Shown: positions 10,763 through 23,462, numbered from the stretch's first letter. The stretch: 64,000 bases of DNA from Typhlomys cinereus (GCA_023101885.1 JALPQD010000636.1:412001-476000); one strand, 5' to 3'. The notes: generated by a model not told the origin, from the sequence alone. Made by a program: numbers and translations.

Positions 10763-13700
10763 ATGTCCAGAATTAAAAATAATTTCTCCATTATAACATT
10801 AAATGTCAATGGTATTAACTCGCCGATTAAGAGACACAGATTACCAACTTGGATTAAAAACCACAATCCAACAATCTGCTGCCTTCAGGAAACTCATCTC
10901 ACCACAAAAGATAGGCACATCCTAAGAATGAAAGGATGGTCCAAAATCTTGCAAGCTAATGGAACCAGGAAACAGGCAGGGGTAGCAATTATGCTTTCAG
11001 ACAAAGTGGACTTCAAACCAAAGAAAATCATAAGAGACACAGATGGATACTACATTTTAGTCACGTGTACAATTCACTAGGAAGACTTCACAATACTGAA
11101 CATTTATGCATGCAATTTGGGCCCCTCCACATTCACTAAGAAAACCCTACAGCGCCTAAAGCAAGAAATCAACCCCCAAACGATAATTCTTGGGGACTTC
11201 AACACCGCCATCTCAACATGGGATAGATCAACAGGTCAAAAGCTTAACAGAGATACTTTGGAACTTAATCAAACCCTGAAAGAAATGGACCTTACAGAAC
11301 TCTATCGAACTTTTCACCCACGCACGAAAGAATACACATTTTTCTCAGCAGCACACGGAACTTTCTCCAAAATAGATCACATATTGGGCCACAAAACGAA
11401 TCTACACATATACAAAAAAGTTGAAATTCCAACCTGTGCCCTATCAGACCACCACAGCCTAAAGCTGGACATCCACAACACAACAAACAAGAGAAAATAC
11501 ACTAACTCCTGGAAACTGAACAATATGATGCTGAATGAGAACTGGATTCAGGAAGAAATTAAAAAGGAAATTCAAGATTTCCTGAAAGTGAATGATAATG
11601 AAAATACAACTTACCAAAATCTCTGGGACACAATGAAAGCTGTTCTAAGAGGGAAGTTCATAACTCGTAATGCCTACATCAAAAAAATGGAAACATCAGA
11701 AATAAATAACTTAACGATGCAGCTTAAGGCTTTAGAGAAACTTGAGCAATCTGATCCCAAAAGTTGTAGAAGAGAGGAGATTAGCAAAATAAGGGGAGAA
11801 ATATCTGAAATCGAGACTAAGAAAACGATAGAAAAAAATCAACCAATCAAAAAGCTGGTTCTTTGAAAAAAATCAATAAAATTGATACACCCCTAGCTAA
11901 ATTAACCAAAAGCAAGAGAGAGAAAACCCAAATTAACAAAATTAGAAATGAACATGGAGTTATCACTACTGATACCCAAGAAATCCAGAGAATTATAACA
12001 TCATATTTCAAAAACTTATACTCAGTGAAGTTTGACAACACAAAAGAGATGGATGAATTTCTAAGTAAACACAACTTACCTAAATTGAATCAGGAAGTTG
12101 TGAATTACTTAAATAGCCCTATAACATACAAGGAAATTGAAGAAGTAATATCAAATCTTCCCACCGAAAAATGTCCTGGACCAGATGGATTCAGCACAGA
12201 ATTCTACCAGACATTTAAGGAGTTAATAACACCAATACTCTTTAAACTGTTCCATCAAATAGCAAAGGAAGGAACACTACCAAATTCCTTCTATGAAGTT
12301 AATATCGTCTTAATCCCAAAACCTAATAAAGATTCACTAAAAAAAGAAAACTATAGGCCGATCTCTCTGATGAACACAGACGCAAAGATTCTCAAAAAAG
12401 TCTTAGAAATTGGATTCAAAAACATATCAAAAAGATCATTCACAGGGACCAAGTAGGCTTCATCCCCGGGACACAAGGTTGGTTCGACATACGAAAATCA
12501 ATAAATGTAATTCATCATGTAAACCAGTCCAAAGACTAAGACCACATGATACTCTCGATAGATGCAGAAAAAGCCTTTGACAAGATCCAAAAGCCTTTTA
12601 TGATCAAAACGCTAGAGACAGTAGGAATGGAAGGAACCTTTATCAATATAATAAAAGCTGTATACAACAAGCCCACAACAAGGATTATGCTCAATGGGGA
12701 ACAATTGGAAGCATTCCCACTTCGATCAGGAACTAGACAAGGCTGTCCTCTCTCACCACTTCTATTCAATATTGTACTTGAAGTCTTAGCTGAAGCCATA
12801 AGACAAGAAAGGGGCATAAAATGGATTCAAATCGGCAAGGATGAAGTCAAGCTATCTCTATTTGCAGATGACATGGTCTTATACCTGAGTCATCCCAAAA
12901 ACTCCACCAGGAAGCTCCTGGAACTAATTGAGAAGTTCAGCAGGGTGGCAGGATACAAAATAAATGTGCAAAAATCAGAGGTTTCCTATATGCCCAGAAT
13001 GAAAGAAGTGAAAAAGCCTTGAGAGAAACAATCCCATTTACTGTAGCCCCTAAAAAACCAAAATACCTTGGTATAAACCTAACCAGGGAGGTAAAAGACC
13101 TTTACAATGAAAACTATAAAACACTAAAGAAAGGAATTGCAGAAGACACCAGAAGATGGAAAGACCTCCCATGTTCCTGGATTGGCAGAATCAACATTGT
13201 AAAAATGACCATCCTACCAAAGGAAATATACAAATTCAATGCTATACCAATTAAAATCCAAAGGCAATTCTATGAAGAAGTTGACCAAATTATCTCAAAA
13301 TTCATATGTAGGCACAAAAGACCCAGGATAGCAAAAACAATCCTGAGTAACAAAAACACTACTGGAGGTATTACCATACCAAACCTTAGTCTATACTACA
13401 AATCCATAGTTATAAAAACAGCCTGGTACTGGCTCCAAAATAGACACACAGATCAATTGATAAGGGTTGAAGACCCAGATATAAGCCCACAAAAATACAG
13501 CCATTTGATCTTTGACAAAGGGGCCCAAAGAATCCAATGGAAAAAGACCAGCATCTTCAACAAATGGTGCTGGCAAAACTGTCTCTCCACATGCAGTAGA
13601 TTAAAGCTGGACCCGTACTTGTCACCATGTACGTGACTTAATTCCAAATGGATCAAGGACCTTGATATCAGGCCAGAGACTGTAAAAATCATAGTTGAAA

Positions 13701-14587
13701 GGATAGGGAACTCCCTCGAGCTGATTGGGCTAGGCCAACATTTCCTAAAAAGACATCCAATGGCACAGTCACTGCTACCTACTCTCAACAGTTGGGATCT
13801 TGTGAAATTAAAGAGCTTCTGTTCAGATAAAGAGATTGTAACACGAGCTCAAAAGCAACCCACAGAATGGGAGAAAATCTTCACTAACCACATATCTGAT
13901 AGAGCTCTATTATCCAGAGTGCACAAAGAACTTAGAAAACTAAACACCAAGGAAACCAATGGCCCAATTAAAAAATGGACCCTGGAACTTAAAAGAAACT
14001 TTACCAGGGATGAAATTAAAATGTCTAACAAATATCTCAAAAAATGCTCCACTTCTTTAGCCATAAGGGAATTGCAAATCAAAACCTCCCTGAGATATCA
14101 TCTCACCCCGGTCAGGATGGCAAAAATCCACAATACAAACAACAATAAGTGCTGGAGAGGATGTGGAGAGAGGGGAACTCTCCTACATTGCTGGTGGGAA
14201 TGCAGGCTCATACAGCCACTCTGGCGAGCTGTCTGGAGATTCTTAAAGAAATTAAAGATTGAAATGCCGTATGACCCTGCTATTCCACTTTTGGGAATAA
14301 CCCACCATGCAACAGAGGTTCGCCTCAATAGCACAAGCACGACCATGTTCATAGCAGCACTGTATACAATAGCCAAGTCATGGAATCAACTTAAATGTTC
14401 AACAGTTGACGAGTGGATAAGGAAACTGTGGTACATCTATACAATGGAGTACTACTCAGCCATCAAAAATGATGAATTACTGGAATTTGCCGGGAAATGG
14501 ATGTCATTAGAAACAATTATATTAAGTGAAGTATCCCAATCCCAGAAAGTTAAGCGCTGTATGTACTCCCTAATAGGTGGCTCCTAG
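10763..14587 (+). pseudogene. L1 ORF2 (endonuclease and reverse transcriptase), several frame breaks
   Basis: ORF2p nicks target DNA and reverse-transcribes L1 RNA at the nick. The span equals 1275 codons, the family's normal length, so indels nearly cancel. Visible motifs, in order: endonuclease LNVNGINS, CCLQETHLT, ILGDFN and SDHHSLKLD; reverse transcriptase [39 protein letters not shown] and FADDM (12861-12875); and the C-terminal cysteine motif [17 protein letters not shown] near 14152-14210. Lesions: TAG at 11078-11080; extra A in two A-runs near 11832 and 11866; a one-base loss near 12407; a frame change near 13000; TGA at 13634-13636. ORF1 ends 57 bp upstream. Not functional as read. 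Confidence 0.93.
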
Positions 14588-15650
14588 TACCAAACTCACC
14601 CAGCCCACATTGAGACACTCAAAGGTAAACCTATGTAATACAGTAATTGCAAGGATTGTGACCAGGAAGGATGGGGTTGGGGGGCCCCACCAGACACAAG
14701 GAGAGAGGGGACCATGTTACAGCAGAGAAAATCGGCCTCCAAGGAATGCAAGTAAGTAATGTGACACCTGGTTAAGGTCACAGATGTTCGTTCCTGATCA
14801 TGTACACCTGAGGGGGTATGATCTCACCAGAAGGGGAGAGCATATAGTCTGGCAGATGAAAGGTGATCATTTTGCAAATGGGTGACTGACCCCTCTCTCA
14901 CTGAGGTTTCCTGCTTTTATTACATCTACCCTTGAATGTGCTATTATAACAAGACTCCAGTTTAACAGTTTTTTTTTTTTTCTCTGACCAGGGGGTGACA
15001 TACGGTGCCCATCAGGATGGAGTGAAGGGCATTGCAGGAGCAGCAAAACTGCAAAAGAAAATCAACAAACCATAATCCAGAACTTCAGAGACTCTATATC
15101 AACCACCTAGGACTAGGCCAGACTAATCTCTCCCCACTCTGAAGCTCAGAGACATTTGCGGAAGAGGGGGCGGTAAGATTGTAAGAGCAAAAGGATGGGA
15201 GGAGCAATGATCTGAAGATTCTCCACACTAGTTAGGGCTGAAGCAATCATAATAGGACTTTGCATGCCCTGCGCAATGTCCAATCACACTATTGACCTCA
15301 CAAAGTCTAGCATCTGCTAAAGGCACCAAGATCCTTGGAGGCAAGGGATTGACAGCCACAGTAGTGTTCCTATGCTTAAGGGGAACCTGAGAAAGGGTTC
15401 AGGGAAATGCCACTCGGTCCTTGTACGTCATCAGAGAGGAGGACCAAGAGGAGAGTTAGGCATACACAACAAAGGACTCTCTGAGAATTGGGGGTGAGGC
15501 ACTGGGAGACGGGGAGGGAGGGAAGGGGAGCAGAGGGGTCAGGGGGAGGAGGAGGGGGGAGGGAACTGGTCTACCTATTAAGTTTGTATGAGCGGAAATA
15601 ATAATAAAAAATGTTAAAAAATTAAAAAAAGATAAAAAAAATAAACATCT
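14588..15650 (+). other. L1 'B' 3' UTR with G-rich purine tract and first A-tail
   Basis: About 1 kb following the ORF2 stop. Conserved blocks are shared with every L1 3' end in the window, including a GC-poor middle and a purine tract at 15488-15562 dominated by GGGAGG and GGGGAGG. G-runs of this kind are typical of rodent and primate L1 3' UTRs and can form G-quadruplexes. A first A-rich tail lies at 15600-15650. Confidence 0.85.
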
Positions 15651-15684
15651 TGGCTAGCAAGCTTGAGCTTTCCAAAAAAAAAAT
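15651..15684 (+). other. Possible 3' transduced segment with second poly(A) tail
   Basis: After the first A-rich tail comes a non-A-rich stretch (about 15650-15672; catcttggctagcaagcttg) and then a second run of ten As (15674-15683), right before the target-site repeat. No other L1 3' end in this window has such a segment. The layout tail-unique-tail-TSD is what L1 3' transduction gives. The stretch is short, so a later insertion or slippage product is possible. Confidence 0.55.
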
Positions 15685-15969
15685 ATGTAAGATATGATAT
15701 TCAAGCCTGAAGAAAAGAACAAGCGTATCCAGGAGGACAGAAGGGAAGTGTAATACCACCAAAATCTAAAAGCCAAATAATACACCTACGAAAGCCAATA
15801 AACATAAAAAGTGTCTGGAATTAAAACTAATTTCTCCATTATGACATTAAGTGTCAATGGAATTAACTCACCAATCAAGAGACAAAGATTACAAACTTGG
15901 ATTAAAAATCATAACCCATCAATCTGCTGCTTTCAGGAAACTCATTTCACCACAAAAGATAGGCACATC

Positions 15970-16246
15970 TGGGCTGGAGAGGTGGCTCAGGGGTTAAGCC
16001 TCCACATTGCAGGCGGAAGGTCCTGAGTTCGGATCCCAGATCCCACGTATAGACGCCAGGCGGAAGCGGGGGCGGCCTACGTTTCTGGTCCTGGTAGGGC
16101 GGAGCCTGTGAATCCCGGAGCAGAGTAAACGAGGAGATGGAGGCGGTCCGTGGGGGTTCCCGAATTCGCCTGTGGTTCTACACACATGCACACACACGCA
16201 TGCACGCACACACGATTGAATAAATAATAATAAAAAAATTTTAAAA
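15970..16246 (+). mobile_element. B2-like SINE, young copy, in the endonuclease region of L1 'A'
   Basis: A full copy with A box (tggctcaggggttaag), B box (gagttcggatccc) and CpG-rich middle (cgtatagacgccaggcgg). The CA-rich and A-rich tail includes 'ttgaataaataataa'. The perfect 16-bp duplication AAAAGATAGGCACATC lies at 15954-15969 and 16247-16262. RNA polymerase III boxes are intact by eye. Confidence 0.95.
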
Positions 16247-17062
16247 AAAAGATAGGCACATCCTAAAAATAAAAGGCTGGTCCAAAATTCTGCAAGCTAA
16301 TGGAACCAGGAAACAGGCAAGGGTAGGTATTATGATTTTGGACAAAGTGGATGTCAAACCAAAAAAACCATAAGAGACACAGATGGATACTACATTTTAA
16401 TCACAGGTACATTTCACCAGGAAGACTTCACACTACTGAACATATATGCACCTAATACGGGCTCCTCCACATTCATTAAGAACACCTTACAGCCTCTAAA
16501 GCAAGAAATCAGCCTCCAAAATGATAAATCTTGGAAATTTCAACACTGCCCTCTCAACATGGAATAGATCAGCAAGTCAAAAACTTAACAGAGACACATT
16601 GGAACTTAATCAAACTCTTACTGAAATGGACCTTACAGATCTCTATCATCAAACTTTTCATCCACGCACCAAAGAATACACATTATTCTCAGCAGCACAT
16701 GGAACTTTCTCCAAAATAGATCACATATTGAGCCACAAAATGAATCTCCACATATCTAGCCTGTACCTTATCAGACCACAATGGTTTAAAGGTTGACATC
16801 CACAGCACAACAAACAACAAAAAATATAATAACTCCTGGAAACTATACACTATAATGCTGAGTGAGAATTGGAGTCAGGAAGAAATTACAAAGCAAATTC
16901 AGATTTCCTGGAAGTGAACAATAATGAAAATACAACTTATCAAAATCTTTGGGACACAATGAAAACTGTCCTAAGAGGTAAGTTCATAGCTTTTAATGCC
17001 TACATCAAAAAAATAGAAACATCACAAATAAATAACTTAAGGCAGATTAAAGCTTTAGAGAC

Positions 17063-17416
17063 TGTAACGGTTACTCTAACTATTGCTGTGAGAGAACACT
17101 CAGTCAATCAACTTAAGGGAAAAAGGGAGGTTTATTCAGCTTACGGTTCCAGAGGGAAGGTACAGTCTCTCAAAGGAGAGGTGGCATGGCTGGCTGGCCA
17201 AAGCTGAAGGAGGCTAAGTCACTATAGACATCTTGAAAGCTGAGAGCTTCAGACTGCTTGCAGCAAAGGCAGACTTCTCCTAGAGGTAAGGTGGGACTAA
17301 TCCACCTCAATGCCCACCCCTTGTGACTGCCTTCCTCCAGACAGGCTCCATCTCTCAAGGTGACATGACCTTGCCAAACACATGAGACTGTGGGGGACAC
17401 ATTTCAAACCATGACA
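17063..17416 (-). mobile_element. Solo LTR, ERVL-MaLR (MT/ORR1-like), minus strand
   Basis: A 354-bp insert that starts TGTAACGG and ends CATGACA on the plus strand. Read on the minus strand it begins TGTCATGGTTTGAA and ends with the MaLR-like 'cagcaatagttagagtaac'. It has AATAAA in minus orientation near 17131-17136. The 5-bp duplication GAGAC flanks it at 17058-17062 and 17417-17421. This is a different LTR family from the 431-bp MaLR LTRs elsewhere here. Confidence 0.87.
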
Positions 17417-17644
17417 GAGACATTAGAGAAATCCAATCCCAAAAGCATTAGAAGAGAGGAGATTAGCAAAGTAAGGGGAGAAATATCCAAAATTGAGATA
17501 AGGAAAACAATACAAAAAAATCAACCAGTCAAAAAGCTGGTTCTTTGAAAAAAATCAAAAATATTGATACACCCTTAGCTAAATTAACCATAAACAAGAG
17601 AAAACCCAAATTAACAAAATTAGAAATGAAAGTGGAGTTATCAC

Positions 17645-17867
17645 CTGAGTCCATACACCTCATCAGAGAGGAGAACCCAGAGGGAAGTTTGACATGCACA
17701 CTAAAGGATGCTCCAGGAATTAATGGGGAGGGGGCACTAGATGAAAGGGAGGGGGGAAAAGAAGAGAAAAGGAGGAGGAAGCAAGGGGATCCATGGAGGG
17801 GTGGAGAGATGGAGGGGAATGGGGTACCTATCAAGTTTCTATGAGTGGAAAAAATAAATAAATAAAA
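17645..17867 (+). mobile_element. Short 5'-truncated L1 tail inserted in L1 'A' ORF2
   Basis: The last ~220 bp of an L1 3' UTR (block 'cctcatcagagaggag' at 17658, purine tract 17725-17822, A-rich tail). It is flanked by a 17-bp repeat, GAAAGTGGAGTTATCAC / GAAAATGGAGTTATCAC (17628-17644 and 17868-17884, one mismatch). The ORF2 text continues across it without loss. Confidence 0.92.
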
Positions 17868-18275
17868 GAAAATGGAGTTATCACTACTGATACCCAAGAA
17901 ATTCAGAGAATTATAACATTATATTTCAAAAACATATATTCTGTGAAATTTCACAACACAAAAGAAATGAATGAATTCCTAAGTAAGCACAACTTACCTA
18001 AATTGAATTAGGAAGTTTTAAATTATTTGAATAGTCCTATAACATATGAGGAAATCGATGAAGTAATCTGAAATCATCCCACCAAAAAATGTCCTGGACC
18101 AGATGGATTTAGCACAGAGTTCTACCAGACATTTAAGGAACAAATAACACCAATACTCCTTAAACTGTTTCGTCAAACAGCAAAGGAAAAAAAACTACGA
18201 AATTCCTTCTATGAAGCTAATATCGTCTTAATCCCAAAATCTAATAAAGATATATTTAAAAAAGAAAACTATAGG

Positions 18276-18553
18276 GGCTGGAGAGGTGGCTCAGGGATTA
18301 AACCTCTGCCTTGTAGGCGGAAGGTCCTGAGTTCGGATCCTAGACTGCACGTATAGATACTGGGTGGAAGTGGGGGTGGCTTGTGTTTCCAGTCCTGATA
18401 GGGCAGAGCCTGTGAATCCCGGGACAGAGTAAACAAGGAGAAGGTGGAGGTGGTCCATGGTGGTTCCCAAATTCATCCATGTTTCTACACACACACACAC
18501 ACATACACATATGCGCACACACACATACACATACAATTGAATAAATAATAAAT
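18276..18553 (+). mobile_element. B2-like SINE in the reverse-transcriptase region of L1 'A'
   Basis: A full copy, more mutated than the one at 15970 (B box still gagttcggatcc). The tail is (AC)n then 'attgaataaataataaat'. The duplication AAAAAGAAAACTATAGG (18259-18275) recurs with one change near 18555-18571. A SINE sits at the same L1 position in the minus-strand L1 'D' (39160). Confidence 0.92.
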
Positions 18554-21500
18554 AAAAAAGAAAACTACAGGCCAATCTCTTTGAAGAACACAGATGCAAA
18601 GACTCCCAACAAAGTCTTAGCAAATGGAACTTAAAAACACATCAAAAAAATCATTCATGTGATCAAGTAGGCTTTAACCCAGGCACACAAGGTTGGTTTA
18701 ACATATGCAAATCAATAAATGTAATTCACCATATAAACCACTCCAAAATTCAAGACCACATGATACTCTCGATAGATGCAGAAAAAGCATTGGACAAGAT
18801 CCAACAGCCTTCTATGATCAAAACTCTAGAGACAGTTGGAATGGAAGGAACCTTTATTATAACCTTTTTATTATATAAAAGCTGTATACAAGCCAACAGC
18901 AAGGATTATACTCAAGGGGGAAACACTTGAAGCACTCCCGCTTCAATCATGAACTAGACAAGGCTGTCCACTCTCACCAGGTCTATTCAATATTGTATTT
19001 GGAGTCTTAGCTAAAGCCATAGGACAAGACAGGGAGATAAAAGGAATTCAAACCCACAAGGAAGAAGTCATGTTATCTCTATTGGCAGATGACATGATCA
19101 TGTACCTAAGTGATCCCAAAATCTCCACCAGGAAGCTCCTGGAACTAATATAGAAGTTCAGCAGGGTTGAAGGATACAATATAAACATACAAAAATCAGT
19201 GGTCTTCCTCTATGCCTAGGATGAAAGAAGTGAAAAAGCCCTGACAGAAACAATCCCACTTACTATAGCCCCTAAAAAAATGAAATACCTTGGTATAAAC
19301 CTAACCAAGGAAGTAAGAGACCTTTACAATGAAAACTTTAAAACCCTAAAGAAAGAAATTGCAGAAGACACCAGAAGGTGAAAAGACCCCCCATGCTCCT
19401 GAATTGGCAAGATCAATATCATAAAAATGACCATCCTAGCAAAGGCAATATACAGATTCGATGCCCTACCAATCAAAATTCCAAAGCAATTCTTTAAAGA
19501 AATTGACCAAACAATCTTAAAATTCCTATGGAAGCACAAAAGACCCAGGATAGCAAAAACAATCCTCAGTAACAAGAACACTGCAGGGGTATCACCATAC
19601 CAAACCTTAATCTATACTAAAAATCCAGTTATAAAAACAGCCTGGTACTGGCTCCAAAATAGACGCACAGATCAATGGATGAGGGTTGAAGACCCAGAAA
19701 TAAGCCCACACAACTACTGCCATTTGACCTTTGACAAAGGGGCCCAAAAAATCCAATGGAAAAAGAACGCCATCTTCCACAAATGGTGCTGGCAAAACTG
19801 GATCTTCACATGCAGAAGATTAAAACTGGACCCGTACTTGTCATCATGTACAAAAATTAATTCCAAATGGATCAAGGACCTCAATATAAGGCCAGAGACT
19901 ATAAAAACATTAATTGAAGAAAGAGTAGGGAACTCCTTGGAGCTTATTAGACTAGGCCAACAGTTCCTAATCAGAAATCCAATAGCACAGTCACTACAAG
20001 CAACACTCAACAGAAAGGATCTTATGAAACTAAAGAGCTTCTGTTCAGATAAAGAGATTGTAAGTGGAGCAAAAAGGCAACCCACAAAATGGGAGAAAAT
20101 CTTCACTAAACACATATCTGATAGAGCTCTATTATCCAGAGTGCACAAAGAACTTAGAAAACTAAACACCAAGGAAACAAATGGCCCAATTAAAAAATGG
20201 GCCCTGGAACTTAAAAGAAACTTTACCCAGGATGAAATTAAAATGTTTAACAAATATCTTTAAAAATGTTCCACATCCTTAGCCATCAGGGAAATGCAAA
20301 TGAAAACCTCCCTGAGATTTCATCTCACTCCAGTCAGGGTGGCAGAAATCCACAATACAAACAACACCAAATGATGGACAGGATGTGGCAAAAAGGGAAC
20401 TCTCCTACATTGTTGGTGGGAATGCAGGCTCATACAAACAGTCTGGCGAGCCTTCTGGTGATTCTTAAAGAAATTAAAGATTGAAATGCCATATGACCCT
20501 GCTATTCAACTTATGGCAATAACTCCCCATACAGCAAAAATTCACCTCAATAGCACAAGCACGACCATGTTCATAGCAGCACTTTTTACAATAGCAAAGT
20601 CATGGAATCAACCCATATGTCTAACAGGTGACGAGTGGTTAAGGAAAATGTGGTACATTTATGCAATGGAATACTACTCAGTCATCAAAAATGATGAATT
20701 AATGCAATTCCCCAAGAAATGGACAGAATTAGAAACAATTATATTGAGAGAAGTATCCTAGACACAGAAAATGAAGCATGTATGTACTCCCTAATAGGTT
20801 TATCCTAGCACCAAACCCACTTAGACACACACTTAATGATAAATCTCTATAATAGCTACAGTAATTGCAAAGATTATAAACAGGAGGGATGGGGAAGGAG
20901 GGCCCCACCAGAAACAAGGAGAGAGGGGACCATGTTACAGCAGAGAAAATAGGCCTGCATCAAGCACTGCAAGTAAGTAATGAAACATCTGGTTAAGCTC
21001 ACAGACTTTCGTTCCTGATCATTTGCAACTGATGGGGTATGATCTCACCAGAATAGGAGGGCATATAGTCTGGCAGATAGAAAGTAACCATTTTGCAAAT
21101 GGGTGATTGAGCCCTCCCTCACCGCGGTACATCTACCTTTGAATATACTCTTATAACAAGACTTTAATTTAACAGGTTTTTATCTCTAGCCTGGGGGTGA
21201 CATCCAATACCCATCAGGATGGAGCCAAGGGCATTGCAGGAGCAGCAAAACCGAAAAAAATTAACAAACCATAATTCAGAACATCAGAGACTCTATATCA
21301 TCCACCTGGAACTAGGCCAGCCTAATCTCTCCCCATCCTGAAGCTCAGGGAAATTTGCAGAAGAGGGGGCGGTAAGATTGTAACAGCACAAGGATGGGAG
21401 GAGTAATGATATGCAAGATACTCCACACAAGTTAGGGTCGAAGCAATCATAATAGGACTTTGCATGACCTGCACAATGTCCAACACATTATTGACCCCTC

Positions 21501-21815
21501 AAAGACTAGCATGGACTAATGGCACTAGGATCCTTGGAGGCTAGGGATTGACAGCCACAGTAGTGTTCCTATGCTTAAATGGAATACAGGAAAGGGTTTT
21601 GGAAATGCCCCTGGGTCCTTGCACCTCATCAGAGAGGAGGACCCAGAGGAGAGTTTGGCATGTACATTAAACGATACTCCGGGATTGATGGGAGCGGCAA
21701 TGGGGGATGAGAAGGGAGGGGAGAGGGGAGGGGGGAGCAGAAGGATGGGGGGGTGGAGGGAGGGCGGAGACCAGTGCACCTGTTAAATTTGTATGAGCGG
21801 AAATTAAAAAAAAAC

Positions 21816-21909
21816 AAATACCCACACACATACATGTGCACCTACCCACATATAAACACACATACACAATGCACATATCCCATAATATACCCCAAACACA
21901 TACACGGAA
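21816..21909. repeat. CA-rich low-complexity junction
   Basis: ACACAT/ACCCACAT-type sequence between the A-tail of L1 'A' and the resumed old L1. It probably expanded from the L1 tail. Confidence 0.6.
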
Positions 21910-22760
21910 AATGAAAAAAATGAAAAGTTCCTACAGAGCAAAAGAAACAGGTACTAGTGTTAGGCAGAAAATAAAATGGTAAAATTCTAACTATGCATTG
22001 GAAAGAAGATTAACAACTTAAATTTATAAAGAACCCAAAATTTAATTACCAGATGAAATAACCCAAGTGGCAAATGGACCTTAGAGTTCACCAAAGAAAT
22101 CAATGGCCAAAAAAAAATGCATTCAGAGTATTCAACATCCATAACAATCAGAGAAATGCTAATCAAAGATTTGTTGAGATTGTTTCTCAACCTGGTTTAA
22201 ATGTTAAAATCAAGAGAGATGGGTGAGAAAGTAGAATAAGGAGTCCAAATATAAAAATCATTATATGAAACAGTTAAATAATTTTTAAAAAATAAATTAT
22301 GAAAGGTCTATTAGAATGTGGCAAAAGGAACAATTACACAACGTTGGTTGAAATATACATTAGTGCATCTACTATGGAAATCCCTGTGGAGGATCAAAAA
22401 AGTGTAAACAACAGAAAAGCTTTACAGGCTACCACCCAAATACAAGTGAACATTCCACTGAGATACCTGCATGTTCATGTTTACTATATTATAATAAGCA
22501 AGGTATAGAATCAACAGAGATCTATATTAATAGGTGAATATTTAAAAGAAATGGGACATATATATTCAATGGACTAATTACTGTCAGAAAGAAGAATGTA
22601 ACTATGTGATCTGATTTGTAGGAAGGCATTTAGAACTGGGGATCATTGTCTTAAACTAAATGAACTCACCCAGCAAGACAAATAGTTCTTGTTTTCTCTT
22701 AAATGTTCATGCACACACATGCATATATACATACACGTATGTGTACAATTAAAGTAAAAG
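21910..22760 (+). mobile_element. Old degenerate L1, 3' segment (resumed)
   Basis: Text order follows the C-terminal third of ORF2 in low-identity form: 'aaaagttcctacagagcaaa' at 21922, 'tttataaagaaccc' at 22023, 'atcagagaaatgctaatcaaa' at 22147, then blocks equivalent to the terminal C-rich region and 'tcaatggactaattactgtcag' at 22566. It continues the degenerate L1 that stops at 6715, so the two parts are one element opened by L1 'A'. No frame survives. Confidence 0.7.
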
Positions 22761-22980
22761 GAGGACTGCTTGAGTGAATTGTACCTGTAAGAAAAGACAA
22801 ATGAGGCAGCAGAGGATAATGATGTGAAAGAAGCAATTTATATATGGGCATATTACTGCATATAATATTTATGTTTTTTATATTTTTATAATTATATATA
22901 TAGAAAATGATTCTTTCACATATGTGTATGTATATACACATACAAGATGATGTCATATGGAAACTCAACATTTTGTACAA
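22690..22980. repeat. AT-rich and CA/TG alternating low-complexity DNA
   Basis: Alternating purine-pyrimidine stretches such as 'catgcacacacatgcatata' (22707) and 'atgtgtatgtatatacacat' (22921), partly self-complementary. No gene seen. Confidence 0.6.
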
Positions 22981-23347
22981 TGAGTAAATAATTTAAAATG
23001 AGACAAATGTAAACAAACAGAAATTTGAAAATTGCTTTATCAGGATTCTTCAAACATGTCAGGGCTGTGAAGTCACATTAAGATTGAGGAACTGTAACCC
23101 TGGATGAGAGGAAGAAGAAATGGTGACTATGTTCAATTAGGCGTCCTGAATAGATCCTGGGAAAATACCTGCAACAACTCATTAAATTCAAATGTATTTG
23201 TAGATATCTCATTAATATTTCACTAATGCTAATTTCTTAATTTTGCTTAGCTTTATGGTTTTATACAATGTCTACACTAGTGAAATCTGAATACTCTCAT
23301 GCAAGTCTAAGATTAATATGAAATGAAAATTAAAAGATATATTAAAT

Positions 23348-23462
23348 CTGGACTGGAAGCTCACACCTGCAAATCAGCACTCAGAAGGCTGAGCCAGAGG
23401 ATCACAAAGTCACAAAGTCTCAGGACAGTGGGAAATCCACTGTAACACTGTCTGAAAAGAAA
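23348..23462 (+). mobile_element. B1/Alu-like (7SL-derived) SINE fragment
   Basis: The order 'ggaagctcacacctgcaaat', 'cagcactcagaaggctgag' and 'gaggatca' is the B1/Alu head with mutations. About 115 bp, ending in an A-rich stretch. Old copy. Confidence 0.7.

Larger units (their letters stand above)
8466..15684 (+). mobile_element. L1 'B', full-length-type element inserted in L1 'A'
   Basis: A complete L1 layout: GC-rich 5' UTR (8466-9640), ORF1 (9641-10705), ORF2 (10763-14587), 3' UTR (14588 to about 15640) and an A-rich tail. It interrupts the ORF1 of L1 'A'. The flanking repeats are ATGTTAGATAT (8455-8465) and ATGTAAGATAT (15685-15695), one mismatch in 11 bp, with A-runs in front. The ORFs have only a few lesions, so this is the best preserved L1 in the window. 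It also has an extra 3' piece after the first A-tail (15651-15684). Confidence 0.93.
15808..20808 (+). pseudogene. L1 ORF2 pseudogene of element A, with four later insertions
   Basis: Same protein as at 10763. The start codon position reads GTG (15808). Endonuclease words (LSVNGINSPIK, CCFQETHFTT) are split by a SINE. The reverse-transcriptase core near 19085-19095 reads as LADD-type with the first residue changed. The C-terminal part 19427-20263 is open for 278 codons. The cysteine motif region (20370-20440) has lost its first cysteine (the block reads W-T-G-C). The terminal stop TAG is at 20806-20808. Many substitutions, indels and insertions make it clearly dead. Confidence 0.9.
15696..21815 (+). 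mobile_element. L1 'A', 3' part (end of ORF1, ORF2, 3' UTR)
   Basis: Resumes L1 'A' exactly where 8465 stopped: the ORF1 tail to TAA (15748-15750), ORF2 region 15808-20808, and 3' UTR 20809 to about 21800 with A-rich end. It is more diverged than L1 'B' and is cut by a SINE (15970-16246), a MaLR LTR (17063-17416), a short L1 tail (17645-17867) and another SINE (18276-18553). Without these inserts and L1 'B', A is about 6.7 kb, i.e. full length. Confidence 0.9.

Noticed and set aside
17063..17416. Initial reading as a duplicated host segment with coding potential (minus frame near 17170-17400)
   Set aside because: TG...CA ends, a 5-bp duplication and MaLR-like ends fit a solo LTR.
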